Assembly (NCBI GenBank): GCA_040772225.1
Contig: JAXGYO010000002.1
Location: 1,178,001-1,242,000, forward strand
Reading direction: 5' to 3'
Source: JAAYED01 sp040772225
GTDB lineage: Bacteria > Chloroflexota > Anaerolineae > UBA1429
DNA: 64,000 nt
The notes under the pieces are model-generated. The model searched no databases. It was given only the letters and a program-made list of their open reading frames with translations, and had not been told where the DNA came from. A program made the translations under genes and the position numbers. Within the stretch, counting starts at the first letter, position 1; each line of letters opens with the position of its first letter. Below are positions 17,397 to 25,802 of the stretch, piece by piece.

Positions 17397-19202
17397 TCAA
17401 TCGTTTAGCCGCAGCACGGTCATGAAAGCTTCCTGAGGCAGTTCCACCTTGCCGACCTTCTTGAGGCGGCGGCGTCCCTCTTTCTGCTTCTCGAGGAGCT
17501 TGCGTTTGCGGGTGATGTCGCCGCCGTAGCACTTGGCGAGCACATCCTTCCGCACGCCCTTGACTGTGGCTCTGGCAATCACCCGGCCTCCAACCGCGGC
17601 CTGGATGGGCACCGCGAAGAGCTGCGGTGGGATGACTTCTTTCAGCCGCCGTACGAGGAGGCTGCCCTTATCATAGGCGCTATCGCGGTGGATAATGACC
17701 GACAGAGCATCCACCGGATCATCATTGACCAGAATCGTCATCTTGACCAGATCCCCGGCACGGTGCCCAAGAAACCGGTAGTCCATCGACGCGTAACCTC
17801 GCGATGACGACTTGAGCTGATCGTGAAAGTTCACCAGGATCTCGGACAGCGGGATCTCAAAGTTGAGCATCACTCGACGCGTGTCCAGGTATTCCATCTT
17901 GTCGAACACGCCGCGATGGCCCGTTGCGAGCTCCATAAGCGGTCCGATATACTCTGTGGGCGTGAAAAGGCTGATATGCATCCACGGCTCGCGTATCTCT
18001 TCGATCTGAGACATGTCTGGGAGCTCTGCCGGGTTATCGACCTCAATGACCTGACCGCTGGTCAGGAGCACTTCGTACTCTACGCTCGGCGCTGTGGCCA
18101 GCAGGTCGATCTCATACTCACGCTCCAAACGCTCCTGAACGATCTCCATGTGCAAGAGCCCCAGGAAGCCACAACGAAAGCCCATGTTTAGCGCCAGCGA
18201 AGACTCGGGCTGGTACACCAGCGACGCATCGTTGAGTTGCAGCTTTTCGAGGGCGTCGCGCAGGTCGCTATAGTCATCGTTCTCAACCGGGTACAACCCC
18301 GCATAAACCATCGGTTTGGGTGGGTCAAAGCCCGCCAGCGGTTCGCTGGCCGGGAGCTGCGCACCCGTGATGGTATCGCCCACGCGGCACTCTCTGACGT
18401 TCTTGAGTCCAGTGGCCACATACCCGACATCACCCGCACCCAGATGTTCGACGGGACGCATGTCCGGGCCAAAAACGCCCACTTCAAGAGGTTCCACCTT
18501 GCGGCCGTTCGACATGATCATCAGTGCAGAGCCGGTCCGGCACTGGCCGTCCATCACCCGGACATAGGCGATCACACCCTTGTATGGGTCATAGTGCGAG
18601 TCAAAGACGAGGGCCCGCAGCGGGCGATCGACATCGCCCTCGGGAGGGCGGATGCGATCGATGATCTCTACGAGCAGCCTCTCTACCCCCTGGCCATCCT
18701 TCGCAGAGACCCTGAGTATGGTGTCTTCCGGCACACCCAGGAGTTCCTCAATCTCGGCCGAAACGGCGTCCGGATCAGCGGAGGGCAGGTCGATCTTGTT
18801 GACTACCGGAATGATGTCCAGGTCGTGATCAAGCGCCAGATAGAGGTTGGCGAGTGTTTGCGCCTCGATACCCTGCGTGGCATCGACAACGAGAAGCGCG
18901 CCCTCACAGGCAGAGAGAGCGTGTGATACTTCATAGGCAAAGTCAACGTGGCCGGGTGTGTCGATAAGGTTTAGCTCGTAGCACTGGCCATCGACGTGTT
19001 CATAGGGCATGCGCACGGCCTTGGCTTTGATCGTGATCCCCTTCTCGCGCTCCAGGTCCATCCGGTCCAGCACCTGCTCCGCCATCTCGCGGCTGGCGAT
19101 GGTCCCGGTGGCCTCGAGCAAGCGATCGGAGAGCGTCGACTTGCCATGGTCGATATGGGCGATGATGCAAAAGTTGCGGACCAGGTGGAGTGCGTCGGTC
19201 AC
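17397..19202 (-). CDS. lepA: Elongation factor 4 (LepA), 601 aa
   Basis: A ribosome-associated GTPase that back-translocates or remodels stalled ribosomes. G1 is AHIDHGKS near residues 15-22, G2 lies in KGITIKAKAVRM, G3 is DTPGHVDF, G4 is NKID. EF-G-like domains II, III and V follow, and then the LepA-specific C-terminal domain with YASMDYRF, KGSLLVRRLKEVIPPQLF and the basic KCYGGDITRKRKLLEKQK. The length (601) is normal. The start is GTG with AGGA eight bases upstream. A TATACT -10-like box lies about 80 bases upstream, but with a poor -35. Confidence 0.97.
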   Translation of the reverse strand: MTDALHLVRNFCIIAHIDHGKSTLSDRLLEATGTIASREMAEQVLDRMDLEREKGITIKAKAVRMPYEHVDGQCYELNLIDTPGHVDFAYEVSHALSACEGALLVVDATQGIEAQTLANLYLALDHDLDIIPVVNKIDLPSADPDAVSAEIEELLGVPEDTILRVSAKDGQGVERLLVEIIDRIRPPEGDVDRPLRALVFDSHYDPYKGVIAYVRVMDGQCRTGSALMIMSNGRKVEPLEVGVFGPDMRPVEHLGAGDVGYVATGLKNVRECRVGDTITGAQLPASEPLAGFDPPKPMVYAGLYPVENDDYSDLRDALEKLQLNDASLVYQPESSLALNMGFRCGFLGLLHMEIVQERLEREYEIDLLATAPSVEYEVLLTSGQVIEVDNPAELPDMSQIEEIREPWMHISLFTPTEYIGPLMELATGHRGVFDKMEYLDTRRVMLNFEIPLSEILVNFHDQLKSSSRGYASMDYRFLGHRAGDLVKMTILVNDDPVDALSVIIHRDSAYDKGSLLVRRLKEVIPPQLFAVPIQAAVGGRVIARATVKGVRKDVLAKCYGGDITRKRKLLEKQKEGRRRLKKVGKVELPQEAFMTVLRLND

Positions 19203-19281
19203 TGAAGCATCCTGTGTGTGTGCCGGGGCGAGCGCACGCTGGGCTGTGCGGCCCGCGAATGTGAGTCATGACTGATAATCA

Positions 19282-19287
19282 AGTATA
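19282..19287 (-). promoter_or_regulatory. Possible -10 box for lepA
   Basis: TATACT read on the minus strand, about 80 bases upstream of the lepA GTG. No convincing -35 hexamer stands 16-18 bases further upstream, so this is a weak prediction. Confidence 0.3.
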
Positions 19288-19336
19288 CATCACAGGCACG
19301 CCAGGGGGAAACGGTCACTGATGTGAACACGAGCGG

Positions 19337-19351
19337 TCAAGTCCGACTTGA
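19337..19351. repeat. Short perfect dyad upstream of lepA
   Basis: TCAAGT-CCG-ACTTGA is a perfect inverted repeat with 6-base arms and a 3-base centre, about 50 bases upstream of the possible lepA -10 box. It could be an operator for a dimeric regulator or chance; no regulator gene is adjacent. Confidence 0.3.
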
Positions 19352-19831
19352 TCACTTGTTGTATAGTCGTTCAGCGGCACCGCAATAGCTTGAGCAACTC
19401 GTGTCTCACCTGCCTTGGGGCTCATGAATCAGGATGATGCACGCTGTATTGGTGCAGTGTGACGCTGTTAGACCATCCCAGGAGGGTTATAGGATCTAAA
19501 GCGCAGCGGCACCTGCCCGCAACGGACAGCCGAAAACCCACAAGCGCAGCGTTGTGTCTTTACCGCCTGCCACCCGCGTTTTACCGCAGGCACTAGATTG
19601 GGCAGGGTAAACGGTGGACATTCTTGACTGCGAAGAATCACTGCAGCACGGGACAATGGCCCGGTCGTTGCGGCGCCCCGCTTGCCTATGAGCGCAGGCT
19701 GGTATCTGACCAAAGCGGCAGAAGAGTTGCATCAAGATGCCGGTGCCAAATCCGTTGTTGGTCAATTGCACACGGAAAACATCACAAGAGCGATCAACCA
19801 ACAAGGTGATTGCAGACACGTCGCTATGGTT

Positions 19832-21787
19832 TTAGGGACCAACCATCATAGGATGCGTGACAATGGGCAGAAACCAGAAAAAGCCCCAGTGTCGAGCCTC
19901 CACAGTGTGTATTGCATTGGGGCTATTCTCTAGAAATCCGAGGCCTACCTGCTCAAGCTGATAGACATAGCGCTCCCCAGAGACAACCGTCGAGTCCAAG
20001 AAGCGATACCTAGATCCCTCCATCTGGCCCGGGGCGACCACCGGAATCATCTGCCCGCCATTCAGGTCCTCCCACGGACCATCGAAAGACTCCGAACGTC
20101 GCAGATAAAAGCCAAGCATGTCGATCTCGCTCTCGGTCTCCCAGGTGAGAAGGATGCCGGCAGAGGTACTGCGAGCAGCAAATGACCCCATGGTGACGGC
20201 CGCCGGTCCAGTGAACGTCGCCGTGACCACCTTGCTTGCGGTCATCAGGATGTCCGCTGTCGGCTGCGATCCGGTAACATCACCGGACCAGCCCGCGAAT
20301 GTCCAGCCCTCAGCCGGCTCAGCGGTAACCGTAACGCTGTACCCGGGCGGATAGTACAGGGACTGTATAAACGGAAAAGTGCCGCTGTCACGGGATTCGG
20401 TCACCTGACCACTGCCCACGACGTCGACAGTCAGCCCGTATCCGGGCCACTCGTATGCGCCACGATCGACCTGCGCTCCTGCAACGGTATCACCATCGGA
20501 AACACGAGCATACCCATCGAGGTCACTCGAGAGCAGCGCAGGCAATAGTTCATTACTTCCGCTGTCTATAGCCGGCGAGCCTGCCCGCAAGTGGAAATCA
20601 CCGCTGTCTGGGTCCATAAACCCCGGATCCACTTCAAGGTTACCTTCACCGGAGGTGAATCCTGTTGTCAAGCAGTACGAGACGACAAGCTCGCCGAACT
20701 GGATGTTGTTTGGCGTGTTGGTCCAGAGGATACCGTTAGAAATCAGCCCCGCGCTGTCATTGTTGTAGATACCTCCACCGGTTTGGCTGGCCGTGTTGCC
20801 GGCAAGAGTCGCGTTGACCAGTTCATAATTGCTGCGTCGCGCCGAAAGACCGCCTCCGTACTTTGCAGCATTCCCGAATACAAGAACGCCGTAGATCTGC
20901 GATGGAGCCTGTGGGCGGCTGCCAAAAGTCAGGTTTATGCCCCCACCCAGATTCGCAGTCACATTTCCTGAGAACGCAGAGTTCGTTATATCGAGAACGC
21001 TTTCTTCGATATAAAGTCCACCTCCCCCATCATAAGTTGCCAGACCTGGGGCCGCGTTATTCTGGAAGCTGCAGCGAGCGATCGAACCAGTAGAGCCGCG
21101 CAACGAGACGCCGCCACCACTCTTGGAAGCGTAATTGCCAGTGATGCGCAGGTTTCTTAGAGTCACCTGCGCGTTGTCCGAAACACGGAGGCCCCCTCCG
21201 TAGTTGTCTCCGTCAGACTCGGCCTTTCCGGCTGTGACGACAAAACCATCCAGCACAGCTCCGGCCCTAGCGTCTACGTCTGCGATCACAACGTGATAGG
21301 AGTTTTCTCCCACAATATTCGCCGACTCGGTCGTAACACCAGCAATCTTGCTCAAGTCGTTTCGATCGATATCCCCGCTCAACACGGCAAGGTGAATCAA
21401 CCAGTCTCGCTCCGAGCGCAGCGTCTCTGTACCTGCGAACCCTCCATACATCGCCACGCCTGACCTGAGCTCGAAGCTTGCAGAGCGATCCCCAGTCTGC
21501 GTGGGCAGATACACTCCCGCGGCCACCCATATCTCTTCTCCGCCTGTCGCTTGTTCAAGAGCAGCCTGCAGATCTGTATAGGCGTCCGCCCAAGACGTGC
21601 CGTCATTAGAACCCTCTGCCGTGTCGTCCACGAAAATAACAGCCGCTTGTGCGCCAACCAATCGCGGAAACAGTGCCAAACACAGAGACAAGAGGCCTAA
21701 TAGAAGCAGCACGATTCCGATAGGAGAACGAGAAACGACGGGCCTAGACAGCGGTAAGGAAGGAATACCGGTCATCGTCTCACGCAT
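19832..21787 (-). CDS. Secreted right-handed beta-helix protein with choice-of-anchor Q-type core, 651 aa
   Basis: An N-terminal signal sequence has a hydrophobic stretch at about residues 23-45 and a likely cleavage after GAQA. FVDDTAEGSNDGTSWADAY, the usual opening of extracellular parallel beta-helix/polymorphic-OMP-like proteins, follows. Glycine-rich coils (GGGLRV, GGGVSL, GGGLYI, GGGINL, GGGLSA, GGGIYN) recur through the middle, then GDFHLRAGSPAIDSG, the end of choice-of-anchor Q regions. A YPPGYSVTVTAEPAEGWTF stretch is a bacterial InlB-B-like repeat. The last section (GILLTWETESEIDMLGFYL) is a beta-sandwich common in Chloroflexi exoproteins, and the extreme C-terminus has FWFLPIV, similar to the 'YLPLV' ending seen on many secreted proteins of that phylum. 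GGAG precedes the ATG by eight bases. The function is unknown; a surface adhesin or carbohydrate-binding role is possible. It is monocistronic. Confidence 0.82.
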   Translation of the reverse strand: MRETMTGIPSLPLSRPVVSRSPIGIVLLLLGLLSLCLALFPRLVGAQAAVIFVDDTAEGSNDGTSWADAYTDLQAALEQATGGEEIWVAAGVYLPTQTGDRSASFELRSGVAMYGGFAGTETLRSERDWLIHLAVLSGDIDRNDLSKIAGVTTESANIVGENSYHVVIADVDARAGAVLDGFVVTAGKAESDGDNYGGGLRVSDNAQVTLRNLRITGNYASKSGGGVSLRGSTGSIARCSFQNNAAPGLATYDGGGGLYIEESVLDITNSAFSGNVTANLGGGINLTFGSRPQAPSQIYGVLVFGNAAKYGGGLSARRSNYELVNATLAGNTASQTGGGIYNNDSAGLISNGILWTNTPNNIQFGELVVSYCLTTGFTSGEGNLEVDPGFMDPDSGDFHLRAGSPAIDSGSNELLPALLSSDLDGYARVSDGDTVAGAQVDRGAYEWPGYGLTVDVVGSGQVTESRDSGTFPFIQSLYYPPGYSVTVTAEPAEGWTFAGWSGDVTGSQPTADILMTASKVVTATFTGPAAVTMGSFAARSTSAGILLTWETESEIDMLGFYLRRSESFDGPWEDLNGGQMIPVVAPGQMEGSRYRFLDSTVVSGERYVYQLEQVGLGFLENSPNAIHTVEARHWGFFWFLPIVTHPMMVGP

Positions 21788-21872
21788 AGCCCATCTCCCT
21801 GGTGCAACGCCCCGTTAGGCCTATCGTCAATGTGCAGCAAACTGGTGCACTGACACAGACAATGCCAAGCCT

Positions 21873-22178
21873 TTACGGGAAACTGGTAGAGTGTCCGAGA
21901 CGTTCTTGGACCCAATATACTAAAGAGAACAATTCTGTGTCAATATCCCAGCGTAATTTGTCTACGCAGAAGCTGACCCTCGCATGTGTGATGCCATGCT
22001 CAAGTACTGTCTTGGTCGCTCCCACGAATGCAGATGCCAGTTCAATGAAGGATTCTTGCCCGCGCGAGTATGGGCCCATCACAGGCGAGGCAGCAAATGC
22101 ATGGGCAACCTTTTGCGCACAGTGTGCATCAGAAAGCTCGGGTAGACGCGGGGATTGTTGGTGAGGCAACTCGGTCAT
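21873..22178 (-). CDS. Small hypothetical protein, 101 aa, doubtful
   Basis: An ATG-started frame of 101 codons with a soluble product of natural-looking composition (for example HARVSFCVDKLRWDIDTELF near residues 65-84), but no domain I recognise. There is no clear ribosome binding site, and the near-consensus promoter of the following beta-helix gene lies within it, which argues against coding. A 14-base dyad (CGGCCA-TC-TGGCCG, 22180-22193) stands just upstream of its ATG. It could be a real small orphan gene, a gene remnant or chance. Confidence 0.3.
   Translation of the reverse strand: MTELPHQQSPRLPELSDAHCAQKVAHAFAASPVMGPYSRGQESFIELASAFVGATKTVLEHGITHARVSFCVDKLRWDIDTELFSLVYWVQERLGHSTSFP
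21914..21943 (-). promoter_or_regulatory. Sigma70-type promoter for the beta-helix gene
   Basis: Minus strand TTGACA (21938-21943), an 18-base spacer and TATATT (21914-21919). Transcription would start near 21907, giving a leader of about 120 bases before the beta-helix start. It lies inside a doubtful ORF on the same strand. Confidence 0.65.
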
Positions 22179-22216
22179 GCGGCCATCTGGCCGTGTCGCG
22201 CGGGAGACTCAAATCA

Positions 22217-22232
22217 GCCTGGCAACCCAGGC
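22217..22232 (-). terminator. Weak hairpin after the AI-2E family gene
   Basis: GCCTGG and CCAGGC form a 6-base-pair stem with a 4-base loop, about 90 bases beyond the stop of the exporter gene. On the minus strand it is followed by a few interrupted T bases only, so termination here would be weak. Confidence 0.3.
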
Positions 22233-22320
22233 CCTCTATATGCCGTGCCCCACATGAGGGTGCAGCATGCCTCGCACTACAGGGGGGCAATTAGTGCCGA
22301 TACCGCAGCCGCTCGTCGCC

Positions 22321-23445
22321 CTACAGGCTTCGGGCGCGAAGCGTCTCCATGGCCATCTCCGGTGTAGCGCCCTTATCGGTAGTACGCAGGTACAGGTAGC
22401 GAGCTACGTCGCGGATGATGGCGGCCATGGGCACAGCAAGCAGCATGCCCCAGATCCCGGCCACCTCGCTACCCACGAGAACCAGGATGATTACGATGGC
22501 CGGGTGGAACCTCACGGCCTTGCCCGAGATGCGCGGCACAAGAAAGGCGTTCTCCACCTGTTGGATGACCACAAAGCCGATGGAGACCCAGAGCGCCTTG
22601 ATGGGCTCGTCGAGTAGCGTCACGAGTACGGCCGGGATCGCGCCGATAAAGGGACCCAGGTTCGGGATCAACTCAAAGATGCCCGCCAAAGTCCCGAGAA
22701 GCAGGGCCTGAGGCACACCAAAGGCCGCCAGCATGATGGCCGAGGCCGAGCCGACCAGCAGACAGAGAAGCAGTTGCCCGCGCAGGTAGGCGCTCGCCAG
22801 GCGGTCGATGATCTTCACAACGTTGTAAACGTCCTCACGCGCAGGCTCTGGGATCATCCGGGAGAACGCCCGCTTTCCCGCTGCGATGCTGGACAGCACC
22901 AGAAACGCCCATACCGGAATAATCAACATACCCACGATAAAGCTAACGGTGGCCCACATGGTCTTGGCGGTCGTCTGGATGCCCAGCTGTACAGCATCCC
23001 CGATCGCCTTGATCGTGGTGTTCACACCCTCTTCCACGCTGGATCTGATCCCCTCAGGAATACGCTCGAAAAAAGCCTCGATGTCGATGGCAAAATCAGC
23101 GGACAGGTTCGTGTACAACTCCGGTATCGTGCTGACCAGCTGCTGAGTCTGTGTAATCAACTCCGGGATAAAATAGGAGAGCAAGCCCGCCAGCAAACCA
23201 AAAAAGACCATATACACAAGGATGATTGCCAGAATGCGCGCCGAATGGCGGCCACGTATGGGCCGCGGCGCATGCGCCTGAAGAAAATCAACAATCGGCA
23301 CCAGGATATACACCATCACGGCCCCGAGGAAGAACGGCACAAGCGCCGCACCTCCCTCTCGCAATACCCACCATGCCAGGAGCCCGATCAGAGTCAACAA
23401 GATCGCCCGCAGGCGCTGTTTTGGCGTACCCATCCATGTTGGCAT
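22321..23445 (-). CDS. AI-2E family transporter (PF01594), 374 aa
   Basis: A membrane protein with paired N-terminal helices, a central soluble region (about residues 75-155) and a C-terminal cluster of helices. The diagnostic C-terminal stretch is VIQQVENAFLVPRISGKAV near residues 294-313, followed by HPAIVIILVLVGSEVAGIWG and AVPMAAIIRDVARYLY. FELIPNLGPFIGAIPA near 253-268 is the other family hallmark. Members export autoinducer-2 or act as ion antiporters; the substrate here cannot be told. The gene begins ten bases after tlyA ends, so the two are probably cotranscribed. Confidence 0.92.
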   Translation of the reverse strand: MPTWMGTPKQRLRAILLTLIGLLAWWVLREGGAALVPFFLGAVMVYILVPIVDFLQAHAPRPIRGRHSARILAIILVYMVFFGLLAGLLSYFIPELITQTQQLVSTIPELYTNLSADFAIDIEAFFERIPEGIRSSVEEGVNTTIKAIGDAVQLGIQTTAKTMWATVSFIVGMLIIPVWAFLVLSSIAAGKRAFSRMIPEPAREDVYNVVKIIDRLASAYLRGQLLLCLLVGSASAIMLAAFGVPQALLLGTLAGIFELIPNLGPFIGAIPAVLVTLLDEPIKALWVSIGFVVIQQVENAFLVPRISGKAVRFHPAIVIILVLVGSEVAGIWGMLLAVPMAAIIRDVARYLYLRTTDKGATPEMAMETLRARSL

Positions 23446-23455
23446 GAGCCCTACC

Positions 23456-24253
23456 TCATTGCAGTTCTTGAGAGATGGCCTTCTTCAGACCTTCTCCCAG
23501 ATCGATGTTTGATAGAGACGTCGCCTTACCGAGCCAGGCGAGGAATTCGATGTTGCCGGCGGGCCCCACCAGAGGCGAACGCGTCAGGCCCAAGAGCTGC
23601 CAGCCGCCCCGGACTGCGTTGATTAGAACACGCTCAAGCACCTCACGATGCGTCTCCGGATCTCTGACGACGCCACCCTTGCCGACCCGATCCGCACCCG
23701 CTTCGAACTGGGGCTTGATCAGAGCCACGGCCTGGCCCCCATCGACAAGCCACGCCAAGGCCCGCGGCAGGATCAGGTCCAGCGAAATAAAGGACACATC
23801 CACGCTGACACGATCAATGGGCTCGGGCAGTTCCTCCAGGTAGCGCGCGTTGGTACGCTCCATCACGACAACCCGCGGGTCCTGGCGCAGACTCCACGCC
23901 AGCTGACCATACCCGGCATCGATGGCATAGACGCGACGTGCGCCGCGCTGAAGCCACAGATCGGTAAAGCCCCCCGTGGAAGCTCCGATATCGGCAACGA
24001 CACAGCCCTCAGCGGCTATGCCAAAGAGATCCAGTGCCTTTTGCAGCTTGAGTCCGCCTCGACTCACATAGGGGAGTTGCTCGGCAATCTCTACGGTAGC
24101 GCCTTCACGGACAACCGCACCAGGTTTGTCAACGACGACGCCATCGACTTGAACCTGGCCTGCCATGATCAGCCTTCGGCCGCGCTCACGGCTGGACACC
24201 AGATGACGTCGCTGAAGCAGTTGATCCAGGCGAATGTTCGTCGTGTCCCCCAT
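23456..24253 (-). CDS. tlyA: TlyA family rRNA 2'-O-methyltransferase, 265 aa
   Basis: An S4 RNA-binding domain at about residues 6-66 (RLDQLLQRRHLVSSRERGRR, GQVQVDG) is followed by an FtsJ/RrmJ-like methyltransferase: ADIGASTGGFTDLWLQRGA near 83-101 is the SAM motif, YAIDAGYGQLAW follows, then SVDVSFISLDLILPR and LIKPQFEAG, with the KDKE-type catalytic residues in the expected places. TlyA methylates ribose in 16S and 23S rRNA and, in mycobacteria, sensitises to capreomycin. It is divergent from the rightward phosphoribosyltransferase gene, with 115 bases between. Confidence 0.93.
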   Translation of the reverse strand: MGDTTNIRLDQLLQRRHLVSSRERGRRLIMAGQVQVDGVVVDKPGAVVREGATVEIAEQLPYVSRGGLKLQKALDLFGIAAEGCVVADIGASTGGFTDLWLQRGARRVYAIDAGYGQLAWSLRQDPRVVVMERTNARYLEELPEPIDRVSVDVSFISLDLILPRALAWLVDGGQAVALIKPQFEAGADRVGKGGVVRDPETHREVLERVLINAVRGGWQLLGLTRSPLVGPAGNIEFLAWLGKATSLSNIDLGEGLKKAISQELQ

Positions 24254-24309
24254 ACTATGAGAGGCGAATCGCGGTTGGCGGTCCCGTCCAGCCGGCTTGC
24301 ATAGTCCCT

Positions 24310-24338
24310 TTGACGTCAGATGCCCGCAAACCTAAGAT
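24310..24338 (+). promoter_or_regulatory. Sigma70-type promoter for the rightward UbiA-family gene
   Basis: TTGACG (24310-24315), a 17-base spacer and TAAGAT (24333-24338), with a predicted start near 24345, only about 24 bases before the ATG. AGGAGA stands eight bases before that ATG. Confidence 0.65.
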
Positions 24339-24368
24339 TAGCCGAAATCCGATCAGGAGACCAACTCT

Positions 24369-25241
24369 ATGCCATATCACCTGTTTAGAGCGATGCGGCC
24401 GAGGCAGTGGACCAAGAACATCTTTGTCTTTGCGGCCCTGCTGTTCGACGGACGTATGATGGATCTCGCCGCATGGGGTCGAAGCGTCCTGGCATTTGCC
24501 ATTTTCTGTGCTCTATCCAGCGCCATCTATCTGATCAATGACCTTGTCGACATTGAGAATGACAGACAGCACCCAAAGAAACGGTTCCGCCCCCTGGCCT
24601 CCGGAGCACTTGAGCCAGCGGTGGCCAAAGCAGCCGCCGCCATTCTGATTATACTCGGCCTCGGCGTGTCAGCTGCCTTCCTCCCCAACGTGCTCCTCGT
24701 ATCCTGCCTGTACCTGGTGCTCATGGTGCTGTACACCTTCTATCTCAAGCATCACGTGATTCTTGATGTGATGTCTGTAGCGGCCGGATTTGTCCTGCGC
24801 GTGGCCGCAGGAACAATGGCGGTGGTGGTGTCGCGGTTCTCACCCTGGCTCTATGTGTGCACGACCTTGCTCGCGCTGTTTATCGCACTCAGCAAGAGGC
24901 GCCACGAGCTAGTATTGCTCGATGAAAACGCGAGCCAACATCGAGCGATCCTGCAGGAATACAATCTGCCCTTCCTGGATGAAATGACCTCCCTGGTCAC
25001 GGCAACCACGCTGGCAGCCTACTCATTCTACACTTTCTCAGCCCCCAACCTGCCATCGAATCACACGATGATGCTCACGATTCCTTTTGTTCTGTACGGC
25101 ATATTCCGGTATTTGTATCTCATCCATGTCCGTATGCTCGGCGGCAGCCCGGAAGATATTGTCCTCAGTGATCGCCCCTTGTTGATCGATATCGTGCTCT
25201 GGGCCATCACCGCAGCCGTGGTGCTGTATTGGCCCTGGTGA
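24369..25241 (+). CDS. UbiA-family polyprenyl-phosphate (decaprenyl-phosphate) phosphoribosyltransferase, 290 aa
   Basis: The only rightward gene in the window. It is an integral membrane protein of the UbiA fold with N-terminal RPRQWTKNIFVFAAL near residues 10-24, the metal/diphosphate motif NDLVDIENDRQHPKKR at 57-72 followed by RPLASG, the second basic motif SKRRHEL near 176, and GGSPEDIVLSDRPLL near the C-terminus. The NDxxDxxxDxxHPxKRxRPxASG form and the SPE(D/E) ending are those of the 5-phosphoribose-1-diphosphate:decaprenyl-phosphate phosphoribosyltransferases (mycobacterial Rv3806c type) rather than of quinone or heme prenyltransferases. It would make polyprenyl-phosphate-5-phosphoribose, a precursor of lipid-linked pentose donors, matching the GT39-like genes at 1-17349. 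Partner epimerase genes are not in the window. Confidence 0.85.
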   Translation: MPYHLFRAMRPRQWTKNIFVFAALLFDGRMMDLAAWGRSVLAFAIFCALSSAIYLINDLVDIENDRQHPKKRFRPLASGALEPAVAKAAAAILIILGLGVSAAFLPNVLLVSCLYLVLMVLYTFYLKHHVILDVMSVAAGFVLRVAAGTMAVVVSRFSPWLYVCTTLLALFIALSKRRHELVLLDENASQHRAILQEYNLPFLDEMTSLVTATTLAAYSFYTFSAPNLPSNHTMMLTIPFVLYGIFRYLYLIHVRMLGGSPEDIVLSDRPLLIDIVLWAITAAVVLYWPW

Positions 25242-25319
25242 CACCCGCCACGGACCGTCTAGCACATTGTCCGAACATGGCCCGCCCGGCGAACGCCCGA
25301 CGTCGGCAGAATGCACAAA

Positions 25320-25355
25320 ACGGCAGGCCTGACCCGATCAGGGTCAGCCCGCCGT
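25320..25355 (-). terminator. Hairpin terminator at the end of the ribosomal gene block
   Basis: A long stem made from ACGGC, GGC and TGACCC with GGGTCA, GCC and GCCGT, closed by a five-base loop and one bulge. On the minus strand it is followed by TTTTG, fitting an intrinsic terminator for rpsI. It lies between convergent genes and may also stop the rightward gene, though that side lacks a T run. Confidence 0.75.
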
Positions 25356-25384
25356 CTGAATTACCAGGCAACAAACGCGGCGCG

Positions 25385-25777
25385 CTATCGCTTGGTGTAC
25401 TGCGGCGCCTTACGGGCGCGCTTGAGACCAGGCTTTTTCCGCTCCTTGGCACGCGGATCGCGGGTGAGGAAACCTCCCTGCCGAAGGGCTCCCCTCAACT
25501 CAGGATCGAACACGAGCAAGGCCCGTGCCACGCCCAGTCGAACAGCCCCCGCCTGCCCCGTAACACCGCCACCGGCTACCACTACAGACACCCGGAACTT
25601 GTCCAGTGTCTCAGTGGCCGCCAGCGGTTCCGCGGCATCGTGCAGGTCAGTCGGCCGGGAAAAGAACTCTTCCGCCGGCTTTCCGTTCACCACAAAACCC
25701 GTCTCGCCAGGGTACAGCCGCACCCGCGCTGATGCGGTCTTGCGTCGGCCTGTCCCATAAAAATACTGCAACGCCAC
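25385..25777 (-). CDS. rpsI: 30S ribosomal protein S9, 130 aa
   Basis: S9 contacts the P-site tRNA anticodon through its C-terminal tail. The sequence opens with YFYGTGRRKTASARVRLYPG, has GQAGAVRLGVARALL near residues 75-89, and ends with the basic RDPRAKERKKPGLKRAR...QYTKR tail whose last Lys-Arg reaches tRNA. The start is GTG with AGGAGG about seven bases before. It follows rplM by 25 bases, the usual L13-S9 pair, and is the last gene of the long leftward ribosomal run before the terminator. Confidence 0.97.
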   Translation of the reverse strand: MALQYFYGTGRRKTASARVRLYPGETGFVVNGKPAEEFFSRPTDLHDAAEPLAATETLDKFRVSVVVAGGGVTGQAGAVRLGVARALLVFDPELRGALRQGGFLTRDPRAKERKKPGLKRARKAPQYTKR

Positions 25778-25802
25778 TTGTCGTCCTCCTTGCTCGCTCT
25801 GG

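Larger units (their letters stand above)
19203..19831. other. 629-base intergenic region without a recognisable gene
   Basis: Between the lepA start and the end of the beta-helix gene. It holds the possible lepA promoter and a 15-base dyad. Short open frames exist on both strands (for example 19496-19819 minus and 19682-19933 plus), but none has a ribosome binding site, a domain I know or natural-looking protein sequence. I see no tRNA, insertion element ends or strong terminator. It may hold decayed sequence. Confidence 0.5.

Noticed and set aside
19496..19819. 107-codon leftward frame in the lepA gap
   Set aside because: No ribosome binding site, no recognisable domain, and unnatural composition.
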